Source: UBA2638 sp046293135
Lineage (GTDB): Bacteria > Pseudomonadota > Alphaproteobacteria > Micavibrionales > Micavibrionaceae
Assembly: GCA_046293135.1 (NCBI GenBank)
Contig: JBKBPR010000002.1
Location: 62,001-126,000 of the forward strand
Length of the DNA: 64,000 bases
Reading direction: 5' to 3'
The notes under the pieces were generated by a model. The model searched no databases and was not told the origin of the DNA. It worked only from the letters and a program-made list of their open reading frames with translations. Below, in pieces: positions 29,620 through 38,345 of the stretch. Both the position numbers and the translations under genes were made by a program. Position 1 is the first letter of the stretch. The number at the start of each line of letters is the position of its first letter.

Positions 29620-29662
29620 GCGCTGTAAATACGTAACACAACCACATATTAAGGTCGCCGAT

Positions 29663-31384
29663 ATGAGCACATTTGATGATAACTTTCTGAACAATGCCGA
29701 AACCGTAATCGAGCGTTTTGGCGGTATCCGCCCGATGTCGAACAAGACCGATATTGCCGTTACCACGATCCAAGGCTGGAAAAAACGCGGCGCTATTCCC
29801 GCCAATAGAGCCAAGCAAATCATCGCCGCGGCGAATGAGAATGGGATTGACCTATCCGATCTTCTGGGCGGCACGGCTGCGCGTGAGTCTCAAAGCGATA
29901 AAGCTGAAAGATCCAAGTTTCAGGATATTCTTAATAATGAGCGAAACGAACGTTCAGCAAAATCAAAATCCGATGCGTTTCCCGTGAAACACACTGGAAA
30001 ATCAGGATCACAGCAAATTGACCACAGTGAAGTGGCCGCTTTGAAAGCGCGTTTGGCCGAGGTCGAACAGCAAGCCGTCAAGAAAAGCATCTTCATTTCC
30101 ATGCTGATGATTGGAATCGGGCTTGGTGCGGTTGCGATTTTGCTATGGCCAAAAGCCAAACAAGTTGAAGACAAACTCGACAGCAATCATACGCAAATCG
30201 CGCATTTGGCCGATGATGTCAACGCCATGAAAAGCGAAAGCGCTGCGTTCGGGGGCTTACTTCCGGAGGACTGGAAACAGCAATTCCAATCCCTGGCGGA
30301 GCAATCCGAAAGCCTGCGGGAGCAAGCAATGGTGGCACAGCAAAAGGTTGGCGAAGCTCTAAAAATGGCGCAGAGCGTATCATCTGATGTTTTGGGCGAG
30401 CATGGCGGAACGCTGCCTGAGCGTATTACAAAGCTACAAAATTACGCAGCAGAGTTTATGGGCAATCCGAATTTAGCAGGATTTATGGGGCATATTAGCG
30501 GCCTGACCAGCCACCCTACGAATAACGGAATCCTCGACAACACCCAGCTTGAATTAACCAGAATTTTAGGACAGTTTAACGGCACACCTGACCAGCTCAA
30601 TAGCTATCTACAAGCTGCACGCGCGCAAAGTGCGCCGATTGCCGAAACATTCCAGAATGTGCCGACAAACGACCTGAAGGCCGCAACGATGCTGTTTGCG
30701 TTCAATCAGATGCGCGGCGCACTCAATCGCAACAATCAGCCTTTCACCGAAGATCTCGCCTTGCTCAAAAACTTCATCGGCGAGGACAATACCGAGTTGC
30801 ATATGGCGATTGACAGACTTGCCCCCCACGCGGAGAGCGGCGTTTTGACGGTTTCGGGGCTTAGCGGCGAGTTTCGCTCAATCGCCGGTGATGCCGTTGT
30901 TGCCTCGCTGCAGGGAGAAAATGCCGATGTCCGCGAGCGCACCCGCGCCCGCATGAATGAGCTTTTTAGCGTTGAGAAAGACGGTGAATTGTTAACGGGA
31001 ACGGAAACCCAAGCCAAATTGCTACAAACCCAAAACCATCTTGATAACGGTGATTTGGACAGTGCCATTGCGACAGCGCAAAGCCTTGAGCCACAAGCCT
31101 TAGAAGCGGTTCAACCTTGGTTGGAAGAAGCGGAAAAAACCCGCACAGCACTTGATCTCAAATCCATTCTTGATGCCAATATTGATTTGCGCGCTTTCGG
31201 TCTAACCCAGAATATGAATGATTTTAGCCTTGATCTTTCGGCAATTGGCGATACCGTACAAGGCTATCTTCCCTCAGGCGGACGCATGATTGAAGACCCG
31301 AAATCAGGGTTAAAAATCTATCTGCCGGCACGCAGTGTGAATATTGCGGGCGGCGCAAGGCCAGCAGGAACAGGAACACGCTGA
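29663..31384 (+). CDS. HTH-like domain fused to mitofilin-like membrane protein
   Basis: The protein has 573 residues from the ATG at 29663, which has AAGG at a good distance (29651-29654); the frame is open to 29522 inside hemD. Residues 10-65 (AETVIERFGGIRPMSNKTD, then VTTIQGWKKRGAIPANRA) look like a small helix-turn-helix domain of the kind called carph-isopro. A charged linker and a short coiled coil lead to one membrane segment at 142-162. The long helical remainder matches alphaproteobacterial mitofilin/COG4223 proteins found between hemD and hemY. Related Mic60 proteins shape inner-membrane folds. The role of the N-terminal domain is unknown. Confidence 0.8.
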   Translation: MSTFDDNFLNNAETVIERFGGIRPMSNKTDIAVTTIQGWKKRGAIPANRAKQIIAAANENGIDLSDLLGGTAARESQSDKAERSKFQDILNNERNERSAKSKSDAFPVKHTGKSGSQQIDHSEVAALKARLAEVEQQAVKKSIFISMLMIGIGLGAVAILLWPKAKQVEDKLDSNHTQIAHLADDVNAMKSESAAFGGLLPEDWKQQFQSLAEQSESLREQAMVAQQKVGEALKMAQSVSSDVLGEHGGTLPERITKLQNYAAEFMGNPNLAGFMGHISGLTSHPTNNGILDNTQLELTRILGQFNGTPDQLNSYLQAARAQSAPIAETFQNVPTNDLKAATMLFAFNQMRGALNRNNQPFTEDLALLKNFIGEDNTELHMAIDRLAPHAESGVLTVSGLSGEFRSIAGDAVVASLQGENADVRERTRARMNELFSVEKDGELLTGTETQAKLLQTQNHLDNGDLDSAIATAQSLEPQALEAVQPWLEEAEKTRTALDLKSILDANIDLRAFGLTQNMNDFSLDLSAIGDTVQGYLPSGGRMIEDPKSGLKIYLPARSVNIAGGARPAGTGTR

Positions 31385-31419
31385 TAAATCAGCCTTATTA
31401 AGCATCAAAGGAATACGGT

Positions 31420-32820
31420 ATGATCCGCGCCTTGATATTTTTTCTGAAGCTTGCCGCGCTGTCATTATTGGCGGTGTGGGTCGCCTCGCGGGAGGGCAGT
31501 GTCAGGCTCAACTGGAAAGATATGGAGGGCGCAGACATCGCCGTGACAGTTGATCTCGGGCTGTTTTTGCTGCTTGGATTGATCATTATCCTGATTGCGC
31601 TGTTTATCTTCAAAATTATGAGTAATATCGCCCATTTTCCGCAAAGCTGGGCGCGGTATCGTGATTTCAAGCGCCGCGAAAAAGGATTTCGCGCTCTCAC
31701 GCTCGGCCTTACCGCCGTTGCCGCAGGGGACAAAAAAATCGCAGCCTATCAAGCTTATCGCACTGAAAAGCTGCTTCCCGAACTGACCGCTTTGGGGATA
31801 TTGCTGAATGCGCAGGCCGCTCGGCTTTCCGGCGATGAAGAGGCCGCCAATGCCCAGTTTGAATTATTGGCGCAGGACAAAGATGCGGCCTTTTTGGGCG
31901 TGCGCGGACTATTACAATCGGCGCTTGATCAAAAAGACTTCGAAAAAGCGCTGGATATCGCGCAAAAGGCCTCGAAACTTCAACCGAAACAGCACTGGAT
32001 TTTAAAGGTCGTACTGGATCTGGAAATCCGCGCGCGGGAATGCGATAACGCGCTCAAAACACTCTATAGGCTCGAAAAGCTTAAAGCCATTCCGATTGCC
32101 GAGGCCGCGAGCATCCGTAGCGCATTGATGATTGCTCAAGCTGATCAGCTTTTAGAGGAGGGCAATCAAAGCGCGGCAAAATCAAGGCTTGAGAAGGCCT
32201 ATGGCTACAGCCCGCATTCTATTCCCGTTGTCACGCGGCTTGTGGAAATACTCATAGAGCGTAAACAGCGCCGCCGCGCTATACAGATCATCGAAAAAGT
32301 CTGGAAACACAGCCCGCATCCCGATCTTGTGCCGCTCTGGGCGAAAACAGCACCCAAGCCAAGACGGAAATCCAGCGATATTCGTTTGGGCTTTTATATG
32401 TGGCTGGAAAAGCTTTTGAGCGTCAACGCAAATAGCGCCGAAGGACAAATGGCGATTGCCGAGGCCGCGATTGACATTCGCCTATGGGGAGAGGCGCGCT
32501 CACATTTGAATGCCGCCGAGGCTCTGCGCCCATCAAAGCGGCTTTATATTCTACATGCACGGCTTGATGAAAAATCAGGACGCGGGGCGGAAGCCGTACA
32601 AAATCACCTCAAACAAGCCGATAACGCTGCGCCCGATTATGTGTGGCATTGCCGCGAAACGGGACGCGTTTATGAACGCTGGAGCGCTTACGCACCGCCG
32701 CATAACAGCTTTAACACCATCACATGGGGCGTGCCTGAAATTCATAGTGATTATTCAGCGATTGCGCTCGATAGCGCCAGCCCACGCACAGCGTTAATGC
32801 CTGAAAAATCAGCGGCTTAG
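31420..32820 (+). CDS. hemY: HemY-like protein
   Basis: The protein has 466 residues. Two N-terminal membrane segments (about 3-20 and 44-66) and the HemY_N signature (REGSVRLNWKDMEGADIAVTVDLGLFLLL) precede a long tetratricopeptide-like helical region. HemY of this type, not the protoporphyrinogen oxidase of the same name, is an inner-membrane protein always linked to hemC/D and thought to organise late haem enzymes. The start is 36 bases after the mitofilin-like stop, so it is in the same transcript. Confidence 0.9.
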   Translation: MIRALIFFLKLAALSLLAVWVASREGSVRLNWKDMEGADIAVTVDLGLFLLLGLIIILIALFIFKIMSNIAHFPQSWARYRDFKRREKGFRALTLGLTAVAAGDKKIAAYQAYRTEKLLPELTALGILLNAQAARLSGDEEAANAQFELLAQDKDAAFLGVRGLLQSALDQKDFEKALDIAQKASKLQPKQHWILKVVLDLEIRARECDNALKTLYRLEKLKAIPIAEAASIRSALMIAQADQLLEEGNQSAAKSRLEKAYGYSPHSIPVVTRLVEILIERKQRRRAIQIIEKVWKHSPHPDLVPLWAKTAPKPRRKSSDIRLGFYMWLEKLLSVNANSAEGQMAIAEAAIDIRLWGEARSHLNAAEALRPSKRLYILHARLDEKSGRGAEAVQNHLKQADNAAPDYVWHCRETGRVYERWSAYAPPHNSFNTITWGVPEIHSDYSAIALDSASPRTALMPEKSAA

Positions 32821-32880
32821 GATCTAACGAAAAGCCTGAACTTGGCTGCAACATCAAAATTGATAAGCCTAAGGATTACA

Positions 32881-34434
32881 TCAATCCGTCTTCTTGCCGT
32901 TCATAAATTCCGTCACCTGCGTGTTCATATCGGTTGAGCGGCCTGATAGCTCGGTCGCCAGAGCCAGCAATTCCGTTGCCGCCGCCCCTGTCTGGCTTGA
33001 GGCCGCCTGAACGCCGCTGATATTGCTGGATACCTCAGCTGTGGCGCGGGAGGCCTCTTGCACATTGCGGGAGATTTCCGCCGTTGTTGCGGTTTGCTCC
33101 TCAATCGCCGCTGCAATCGAGGCACTGGCCTCACTGAGCGAGCGAATTGTCTCACGAATCCCCGCAATCGCCTGAACGGCCTGCGTGGTCGTATTTTGCA
33201 TACTGGTGATTTGTCCGGCGATATCCTCGGTTGCCTTGGCGGTCTGCGCCGCTAGTGATTTCACCTCCGACGCGACAACGGCAAAGCCCTTGCCCGCATC
33301 ACCGGCGCGCGCCGCCTCGATCGTGGCATTGAGCGCCAGAAGATTGGTCTGCTCGGCAATATCGTTGATCTGTCGCACAACCTCGCCGATCTGGTTGGAG
33401 GCCTGATGCAGCGCTTCAACCGTGTCATTTGTACGCTCGGCGCTTGTCACCGCTTCGGCGGCGATTTGGGTTGATTTTTCGATCTGCTGGGCAATCTCGC
33501 GAATTGAGGCGGTCATTTCCTCCGCTGCCGCTGCCACGGTTTGCACATTGGCCGAAGCCTCTTCCGCCGCCGCCGCCACCGATGTTGCCTGCGAGGACGC
33601 TTCCTCGGCGGCTGCTGAGAGGCTTTGTGCGGTTTCTTGCACCTCACCCGATGAGCCCGACACGACATCGGAAATATCCAGCACGTTTTGCGAGAGCTTT
33701 TCTTGCGCCGTAATCACCGACCAGCTCAGCATCGGGCCGATATAATAGCCCGTTTTATCCTGAATTGCCGCGACATTGAGATCGAGAACCTCCTCACCCA
33801 AACGGATTTTTGAACGCCATGGCAGGTTTTGCGGGTTTTTCAGGATTTGCCGCTGATGTTGCGGGTTTTTGTGGAAGACATCAATCGACTCTCCCATAAT
33901 ATTTTCAACCTTAACGGGCAGTAAGCTCTCCAGTTTCTTGAGTGTGTCGATGCTGGTCTGGTTGATATAGTTGACGCGGAATTCTTCCGGCTCGCACATC
34001 ATGACATTGATCGGCATATTATCGACCATGATTTTCAGCCGCTCGCGCTCGGTGCAGATACTCCAGCTTAAGAGCAGCTTTTTGACCTTGCCGCCCACGC
34101 TGATCGCATCGATATGCAGATCAAGCATTTCAGGCCCCAGACGGATAATCGCGGAATGCGGAAAATTTGAGCTATCGGCCAGCAATCGGCGCTGATGCAG
34201 CGGGTTTTTGTGAAAAATATCGATGCACTGCCCGATAATATTATCGCCGCTCACCCCATCGGGCAAAAGCGCGGTCAAGGTGTTGAGCGTGTCAATGCTA
34301 GGCTGGTTCGCGTAATCAATAATGAGCGTTTTGGGATCGCAGGTCATGACGTTTAGCGGGATCATATCAAGGATTCGCCTTGCATCGGGCGCTTGACTTA
34401 GAAACGGAACAAGGCTGGTGGCGGCATTTTTCAT
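32881..34434 (-). CDS. soluble methyl-accepting chemotaxis protein with tandem sensor domains
   Basis: The protein has 517 residues and no membrane segment or signal peptide. Two PAS-like repeats fill about 23-125 and 135-240; each has the same skeleton, NVM(T/M)C(D/E)P, Y(A/I)NQ.SIDTL, D(I/V)FHKNP.HQR and LGPEMLDLH or LGEEVLDLN. The C-terminal half is a classical signalling domain, with the hairpin tip [19 protein letters not shown] and [20 protein letters not shown]. It would signal through CheA/CheW. No other chemotaxis gene lies in the window. The ligand is unknown; the cysteine and histidines in the repeats may hold a cofactor. Confidence 0.9.
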   Translation of the reverse strand: MKNAATSLVPFLSQAPDARRILDMIPLNVMTCDPKTLIIDYANQPSIDTLNTLTALLPDGVSGDNIIGQCIDIFHKNPLHQRRLLADSSNFPHSAIIRLGPEMLDLHIDAISVGGKVKKLLLSWSICTERERLKIMVDNMPINVMMCEPEEFRVNYINQTSIDTLKKLESLLPVKVENIMGESIDVFHKNPQHQRQILKNPQNLPWRSKIRLGEEVLDLNVAAIQDKTGYYIGPMLSWSVITAQEKLSQNVLDISDVVSGSSGEVQETAQSLSAAAEEASSQATSVAAAAEEASANVQTVAAAAEEMTASIREIAQQIEKSTQIAAEAVTSAERTNDTVEALHQASNQIGEVVRQINDIAEQTNLLALNATIEAARAGDAGKGFAVVASEVKSLAAQTAKATEDIAGQITSMQNTTTQAVQAIAGIRETIRSLSEASASIAAAIEEQTATTAEISRNVQEASRATAEVSSNISGVQAASSQTGAAATELLALATELSGRSTDMNTQVTEFMNGKKTD

Positions 34435-34590
34435 GATATGATGATCTCCCCTTAAAAAGCATCATAAAACTATCATAGATTGTAAAATTGCAAAAAAATA
34501 TTGCGGCGCGAATACCCGCGTATGAAAATTTTGGCAAAGCTATAGCCAATCAGGCAGCAAGGCATGAATATTTCGGGCGGCACGGAAGGC

Positions 34591-34619
34591 TTGCAACCAG
34601 GGCGCAAATTGTCTATATC
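34591..34619 (+). promoter_or_regulatory. sigma70-type promoter of the SRP RNA
   Basis: TTGCAA at 34591-34596 and TATATC at 34614-34619 are spaced by exactly 17 bases, and the predicted RNA helix begins 7 bases after the -10 box. This is what a strong constitutive promoter of a small stable RNA should look like. The 34435-34590 stretch upstream of it has no gene. Confidence 0.65.
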
Positions 34620-34625
34620 AGTAGC

Positions 34626-34719
34626 GGAAAGTCGGCGCGGGCGAAATCTCGCCGAATCCGGTCAGGTCCGAGAGGAAGCAGCCGCAAGTGAATTTTTTCG
34701 GGTCGCTGTCCGGCTTTCC
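34626..34719 (+). ncRNA. ffs: signal recognition particle RNA (4.5S, small bacterial type)
   Basis: The core GGTCAGGTCC, a GAGA loop and GGAAGCAGCC (34660-34683) are the universally conserved SRP RNA tip that binds Ffh. The ends pair perfectly: GGAAAGTCGG at 34626-34635 with CCGGCTTTCC at 34710-34719, with one G-U. About 94 bases is the normal small form. With Ffh it targets nascent membrane proteins to SecYEG. In alphaproteobacteria ffs usually sits directly before dnaX; here a TIR gene intervenes. Confidence 0.93.
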
Positions 34720-34802
34720 ACTTTCAATCCCCCCATGTATATCATCTTCGACTTCCCCCAAAACGCTTGAGAGCAGCAATATTACCTGATATTATTACGT
34801 AC

Positions 34803-35510
34803 ATGGCTAGATGCACAGCACCATCACGAGGTCATCGTACAGCGAGTGGCAAAGCGGCTTGTCCTGCATGCGGTAGCGGCTTTCGCAGCTATGGATACAG
34901 CAGTTCTAGCAACTATAATAGCTATGAATCCAACTCATACTCACCCTACTCCTCATTAGGAAGAAGTAGTAGTAGTGGCAGTTCTAGCCGCAACACAAAA
35001 CCACGTTGGTCGCGATCTACTTCGTCCGTGATGTATACACCTACTGAGGTTTCAGCACTCACACCAATCCGCAACAGTGTCGAAAACCTAGCAACGCAGC
35101 CTGACCTTCGTGATGTCTTCCTATGCCATGCATGGGATGATCGACAAGGCGCAGCCAAAGAGCTTCATGATCTTCTAGAGTCGCTTGGTGTCAGGGTCTG
35201 GTTCAGCGAGAAGGATGTTGGACTTGGCGTACCGTTACTCCGCGCCATTGACAAGGGCTTGAAGAACTCAAAAGTAGGGCTTGTGTTGGTTACTCCTGCA
35301 CTACTAAGGCGTCTTACAACAGAGAGTATTGCTGACAAAGAACTTTCGGCACTCCTCGCGGGCGAGCGGCTCATTCCTATAGTACACAACACTACTTATG
35401 AAGCCCTCCGTGAAGAAAGCCCCCTGCTTGCCTCACGAAGCGGTCTGAGTACTGCAGAAGATACAATGGCAGAAGTTGCCGCCAAAATTGCTGAATTGGT
35501 TGCTCTGTAG
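34803..35510 (+). CDS. TIR-domain protein with N-terminal zinc-ribbon-like motif
   Basis: The protein has 235 residues from the ATG at 34803; a TTG at 34767 is also open. Residues 1-27 carry a conserved-looking C-x6-H-x8-CxxC motif (Cys4, His11, Cys20, Cys23) in MARCTAPSRGHRTASGKAAC. A Ser/Tyr-rich linker occupies 29-75. The TIR domain starts at about 103 (RDVFLCHAWDD) and has VWFSEKDVGLG with Glu136 at the position of the NAD-cleaving glutamate, then KGLKNSKVGLVLVTPALL. Such proteins cleave NAD or make cyclic ADP-ribose signals, often in phage defence. Codons CTA, AGT, CGA and AGA are commoner than in neighbours, suggesting acquisition. It lies between ffs and dnaX. Confidence 0.88.
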   Translation: MARCTAPSRGHRTASGKAACPACGSGFRSYGYSSSSNYNSYESNSYSPYSSLGRSSSSGSSSRNTKPRWSRSTSSVMYTPTEVSALTPIRNSVENLATQPDLRDVFLCHAWDDRQGAAKELHDLLESLGVRVWFSEKDVGLGVPLLRAIDKGLKNSKVGLVLVTPALLRRLTTESIADKELSALLAGERLIPIVHNTTYEALREESPLLASRSGLSTAEDTMAEVAAKIAELVAL

Positions 35511-35609
35511 AACTAATCGCCTCATTTCCCAGCTTCCCCACATCGAAACATCGCCAAATTCGGGTTTTTGGTTGCCGCGCTCTATGGAATCGTCTTTAAT
35601 CACCTCATC

Positions 35610-37526
35610 ATGCACGATGAAAATAACAACGAAGCCGACCGCCAAGACGCTGCCAAAACGCCCTATCGCGTTCTGGCGCTGAAATACCGCCCGCAAAATT
35701 TTTCGGAGCTGATCGGGCAGGATGCGCTTGTCAGAACGCTCACCAACGCGATTGAAACAGGCCGCATTGCCCATGCCTTTATGCTGACAGGGGTGCGCGG
35801 AGTCGGAAAAACCACTACAGCGCGGATTATCGCCAAGGCTCTGAATTATACTGGCGCGGACGGTACAGCCCAGCCGACAACGGGCGCGACCGATGATTGT
35901 GCGATTTGCCGCGCGATCTCCGAAGACCGCCATCCCGATGTGATTGAGATGGACGCGGCGAGCCGTACGGGCGTTGATGATATCCGCGAAATTCTCGACG
36001 GGGTGCGCTATGCCCCGACCGAAGCGCGGTACAAGGTTTACATCATCGACGAAGTGCATATGCTCTCCAAGCAGGCCTTTAACGCCCTGCTGAAAACACT
36101 CGAAGAGCCGCCGCCGCATGTGAAATTTATCTTCGCCACGACCGAAATCCGCAAAGTGCCAATCACCGTTCTATCGCGTTGCCAGCGTTTTGATCTGCGC
36201 CGCGTGACGATTGACACGCTGATTGCCCATTTCAAGGCGATTTGTGAAAAAGAACAGGTTATAGCGCAAGATGATGCGCTTTCGCTGATTGCCCGCGCCG
36301 CCGATGGCTCGGTGCGGGACGGACTCAGCATCCTCGATCAGGCCATCGCCATGAGCGATGAGGGCGGTGTCACCGCCGAACAAGTCAAATCGATGTTGGG
36401 GCTTGGCGACCGTAGCAAAAATCTCGATTTGCTGGATCATATCCTCAACGCCAAAGCCGATAGCGCTTTAGAGATTATGGACGACATTTATTCCGTTGGC
36501 GGCGATCCTTCGATCCTCATTCAGGATTTGCTTGATTGCGTTCATCAGATTACGCGCCTGAAGGCCGTTCCCGAGCTGGCCTCAAACAAGGCGCAAGGCG
36601 GGATGCCGCCAGATGAAACAAACCGCATGGCCGATATGGCCGCCAAGCTGTCAATGCCGACATTGGGCAAAGCATGGCAGATTTTGCTCAAAGGCTTGAA
36701 TGAGGTCAATCTGGCCGCCAATCCGCAAAACGCAGCCGAAATGGTGGTTATTCGCATGGTTTATGCGGCGAATTTACCCGACCCGCAGGAATTGGCGCGG
36801 AAATTAAGCAATGCCGAGGAGCAGCAAAATCAGCGCGGATCGAGCGTGGCGGGTGGAAGCGCTGGCGGAAGCGCTGCAGCAGCAACAGCGTCAAACGCAC
36901 CCGCAGCGAATTATGCCGCGCCAGCTTCAAATACGACTTCAAATACAGCATCAAACGCGACACCCGCACAATCCAGCGGCGAGCCTGTCCGCGCCAGTGG
37001 TAACAATAGAGCGCCCTCTTCAGCTTCTTCGGCGGCATCATCCTCCGCAAGTGCGGCTCTGGCCTATAAAATTGAGGATAGCGAGGAACTACAAAATTTC
37101 GAACACGCTGCGCCGCAGGGTAATACGGATGTTTTTGACTACAAAGAGCCGCAAACGCTGCATGATGTGATTGAGCTGTTGGAACAGGCCAATGAAATGG
37201 TGCTGGCTGGCCGCGCTTATCAGATGCTCCATTTTGTGCGGCTGGAGCGCAAGGGCGATGCCTATATTCTTGATGTACGACCGCAAGAAAATGCGCCGCG
37301 GGATTTATTGCCGCAGATGTTTAAAACGCTCAAATCCGTAACGGGCAGGCAATGGATGATTTCCCCCTCCACCGCCATCGGAGAGCCGACCTTGGCCGAA
37401 CAAGCCCGCGCCCGCAGTGAAGCGTTCCGCGCAGAGATCGAAAATCACGAGATTATCCGTGAGGTGTTTACGCTCTTCCCCGGCGCGGAAATTATTGATA
37501 TTGAAGAGTTTAAAGATAAAAAATAA
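35610..37526 (+). CDS. dnaX: DNA polymerase III subunit gamma/tau
   Basis: The protein has 638 residues from the ATG at 35610 (MHDENNNEADRQ); a TTG at 35568 is less likely. The AAA+ clamp-loader domain has Walker A GVRGVGKTTTARIIAKALN, IIDEVHMLSK and sensor KFIFATTEIRKVP. The zinc-binding loop is reduced to one CxxC (CAIC), a known alphaproteobacterial variation. A low-complexity Ala/Ser/Asn/Thr linker of about 100 residues separates it from the C-terminal tau part. No slippery heptamer for a gamma frameshift was seen. It is followed by ybaB as usual. Confidence 0.95.
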   Translation: MHDENNNEADRQDAAKTPYRVLALKYRPQNFSELIGQDALVRTLTNAIETGRIAHAFMLTGVRGVGKTTTARIIAKALNYTGADGTAQPTTGATDDCAICRAISEDRHPDVIEMDAASRTGVDDIREILDGVRYAPTEARYKVYIIDEVHMLSKQAFNALLKTLEEPPPHVKFIFATTEIRKVPITVLSRCQRFDLRRVTIDTLIAHFKAICEKEQVIAQDDALSLIARAADGSVRDGLSILDQAIAMSDEGGVTAEQVKSMLGLGDRSKNLDLLDHILNAKADSALEIMDDIYSVGGDPSILIQDLLDCVHQITRLKAVPELASNKAQGGMPPDETNRMADMAAKLSMPTLGKAWQILLKGLNEVNLAANPQNAAEMVVIRMVYAANLPDPQELARKLSNAEEQQNQRGSSVAGGSAGGSAAAATASNAPAANYAAPASNTTSNTASNATPAQSSGEPVRASGNNRAPSSASSAASSSASAALAYKIEDSEELQNFEHAAPQGNTDVFDYKEPQTLHDVIELLEQANEMVLAGRAYQMLHFVRLERKGDAYILDVRPQENAPRDLLPQMFKTLKSVTGRQWMISPSTAIGEPTLAEQARARSEAFRAEIENHEIIREVFTLFPGAEIIDIEEFKDKK

Positions 37527-37582
37527 TATCGAGCCTTATATAAAACCGATATAATCCGCATTTTAAACCAAGGAAAAACGCC

Positions 37583-37906
37583 ATGATGAACTTTCAAAAA
37601 ATGATGCAACAAGCCCAGCAAATGCAATTCAAGTTGCAGGAAATGCAAGAAAAGCTTGCTGATATCGAGGTTGAAGGCGAATCCGGCGGCGGCCTCGTTA
37701 AGGCGCGCATGACCTGTAAAGGCGAGATGATGGGGCTTCACATCGACCCATCACTTTTGGGCGGTCAAGACAAAGAGGTGGTTGAAGATTTGATTGTCGC
37801 CGCCATCAATAACGCCAATCAAGCCAAGGATGATCGCGTTAAATCCGAAACGCAAGCGATGATGGAGGCTTTGGGGCTCCCCGCCGGCTCACAATTGCCA
37901 TTCTAA
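37583..37906 (+). CDS. YbaB/EbfC nucleoid-associated protein
   Basis: The protein has 107 residues and matches the family across its length: MQQAQQMQFKLQEMQEKLADIEVEGESGGGLV, then the DPSLL and EDLIVAAINNA segments. It forms dimers that bind DNA. It follows dnaX by 56 bases with an AGGAAAA ribosome-binding site (near 37570). recR, the usual third member of the dnaX-ybaB-recR operon, is absent here. Confidence 0.95.
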   Translation: MMNFQKMMQQAQQMQFKLQEMQEKLADIEVEGESGGGLVKARMTCKGEMMGLHIDPSLLGGQDKEVVEDLIVAAINNANQAKDDRVKSETQAMMEALGLPAGSQLPF

Positions 37907-37950
37907 TCACGGTACGATTTTTAACCAACCGCTACACGATAAGCCGCCCT

Positions 37951-38313
37951 ATGCCAATTTCCTACATTGCGCCGATCTTGCTTCTGGCTATTTCAAATGT
38001 ATTCATGACATTTGCATGGTATTATCACTTAAAAATCCCGCATCTTGCGATATGGGCCGCGATTTTCTTTGCATGGGGCATTGCCTTTATCGAATATTGT
38101 TTTGCTGTTCCGGCCAACCGCATTGGCCATAAAGTCTACTCCCTCGCCGAACTAAAAACTATTCAGGAAGTTCTGACCTTGGTTATTTTTGCCGGATTTG
38201 CTGTCTTGGTATTCGGTGAAAAGCTTACTGTTTTTCACGGTATAGGCTTTGCGCTGATCGCGATTGGCGCGGGGTATGTCTTCACCGCCAGCCGCGGTGT
38301 ACTGGGATCATAA
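37951..38313 (+). CDS. DUF486/DMT-like small membrane protein
   Basis: The protein has 120 residues and four membrane segments. FMTFAWYYHLK, the AWGIAFIEYCFAVPANRIGH core and SLAELKTIQEVLTLVIFAGF match the DUF486 family of small drug/metabolite-transporter-like proteins. Function is unknown. It sits where recR would be expected and is followed closely by xth. Confidence 0.9.
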   Translation: MPISYIAPILLLAISNVFMTFAWYYHLKIPHLAIWAAIFFAWGIAFIEYCFAVPANRIGHKVYSLAELKTIQEVLTLVIFAGFAVLVFGEKLTVFHGIGFALIAIGAGYVFTASRGVLGS

Positions 38314-38345
38314 ATGAGATAATAAACGGTTATTGGAACAAGAAA

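Noticed and set aside
35610..37526. Programmed frameshift site in dnaX producing gamma
   Set aside because: Searched by eye for an A-AAA-AAG-type slippery heptamer in the linker region and found none.
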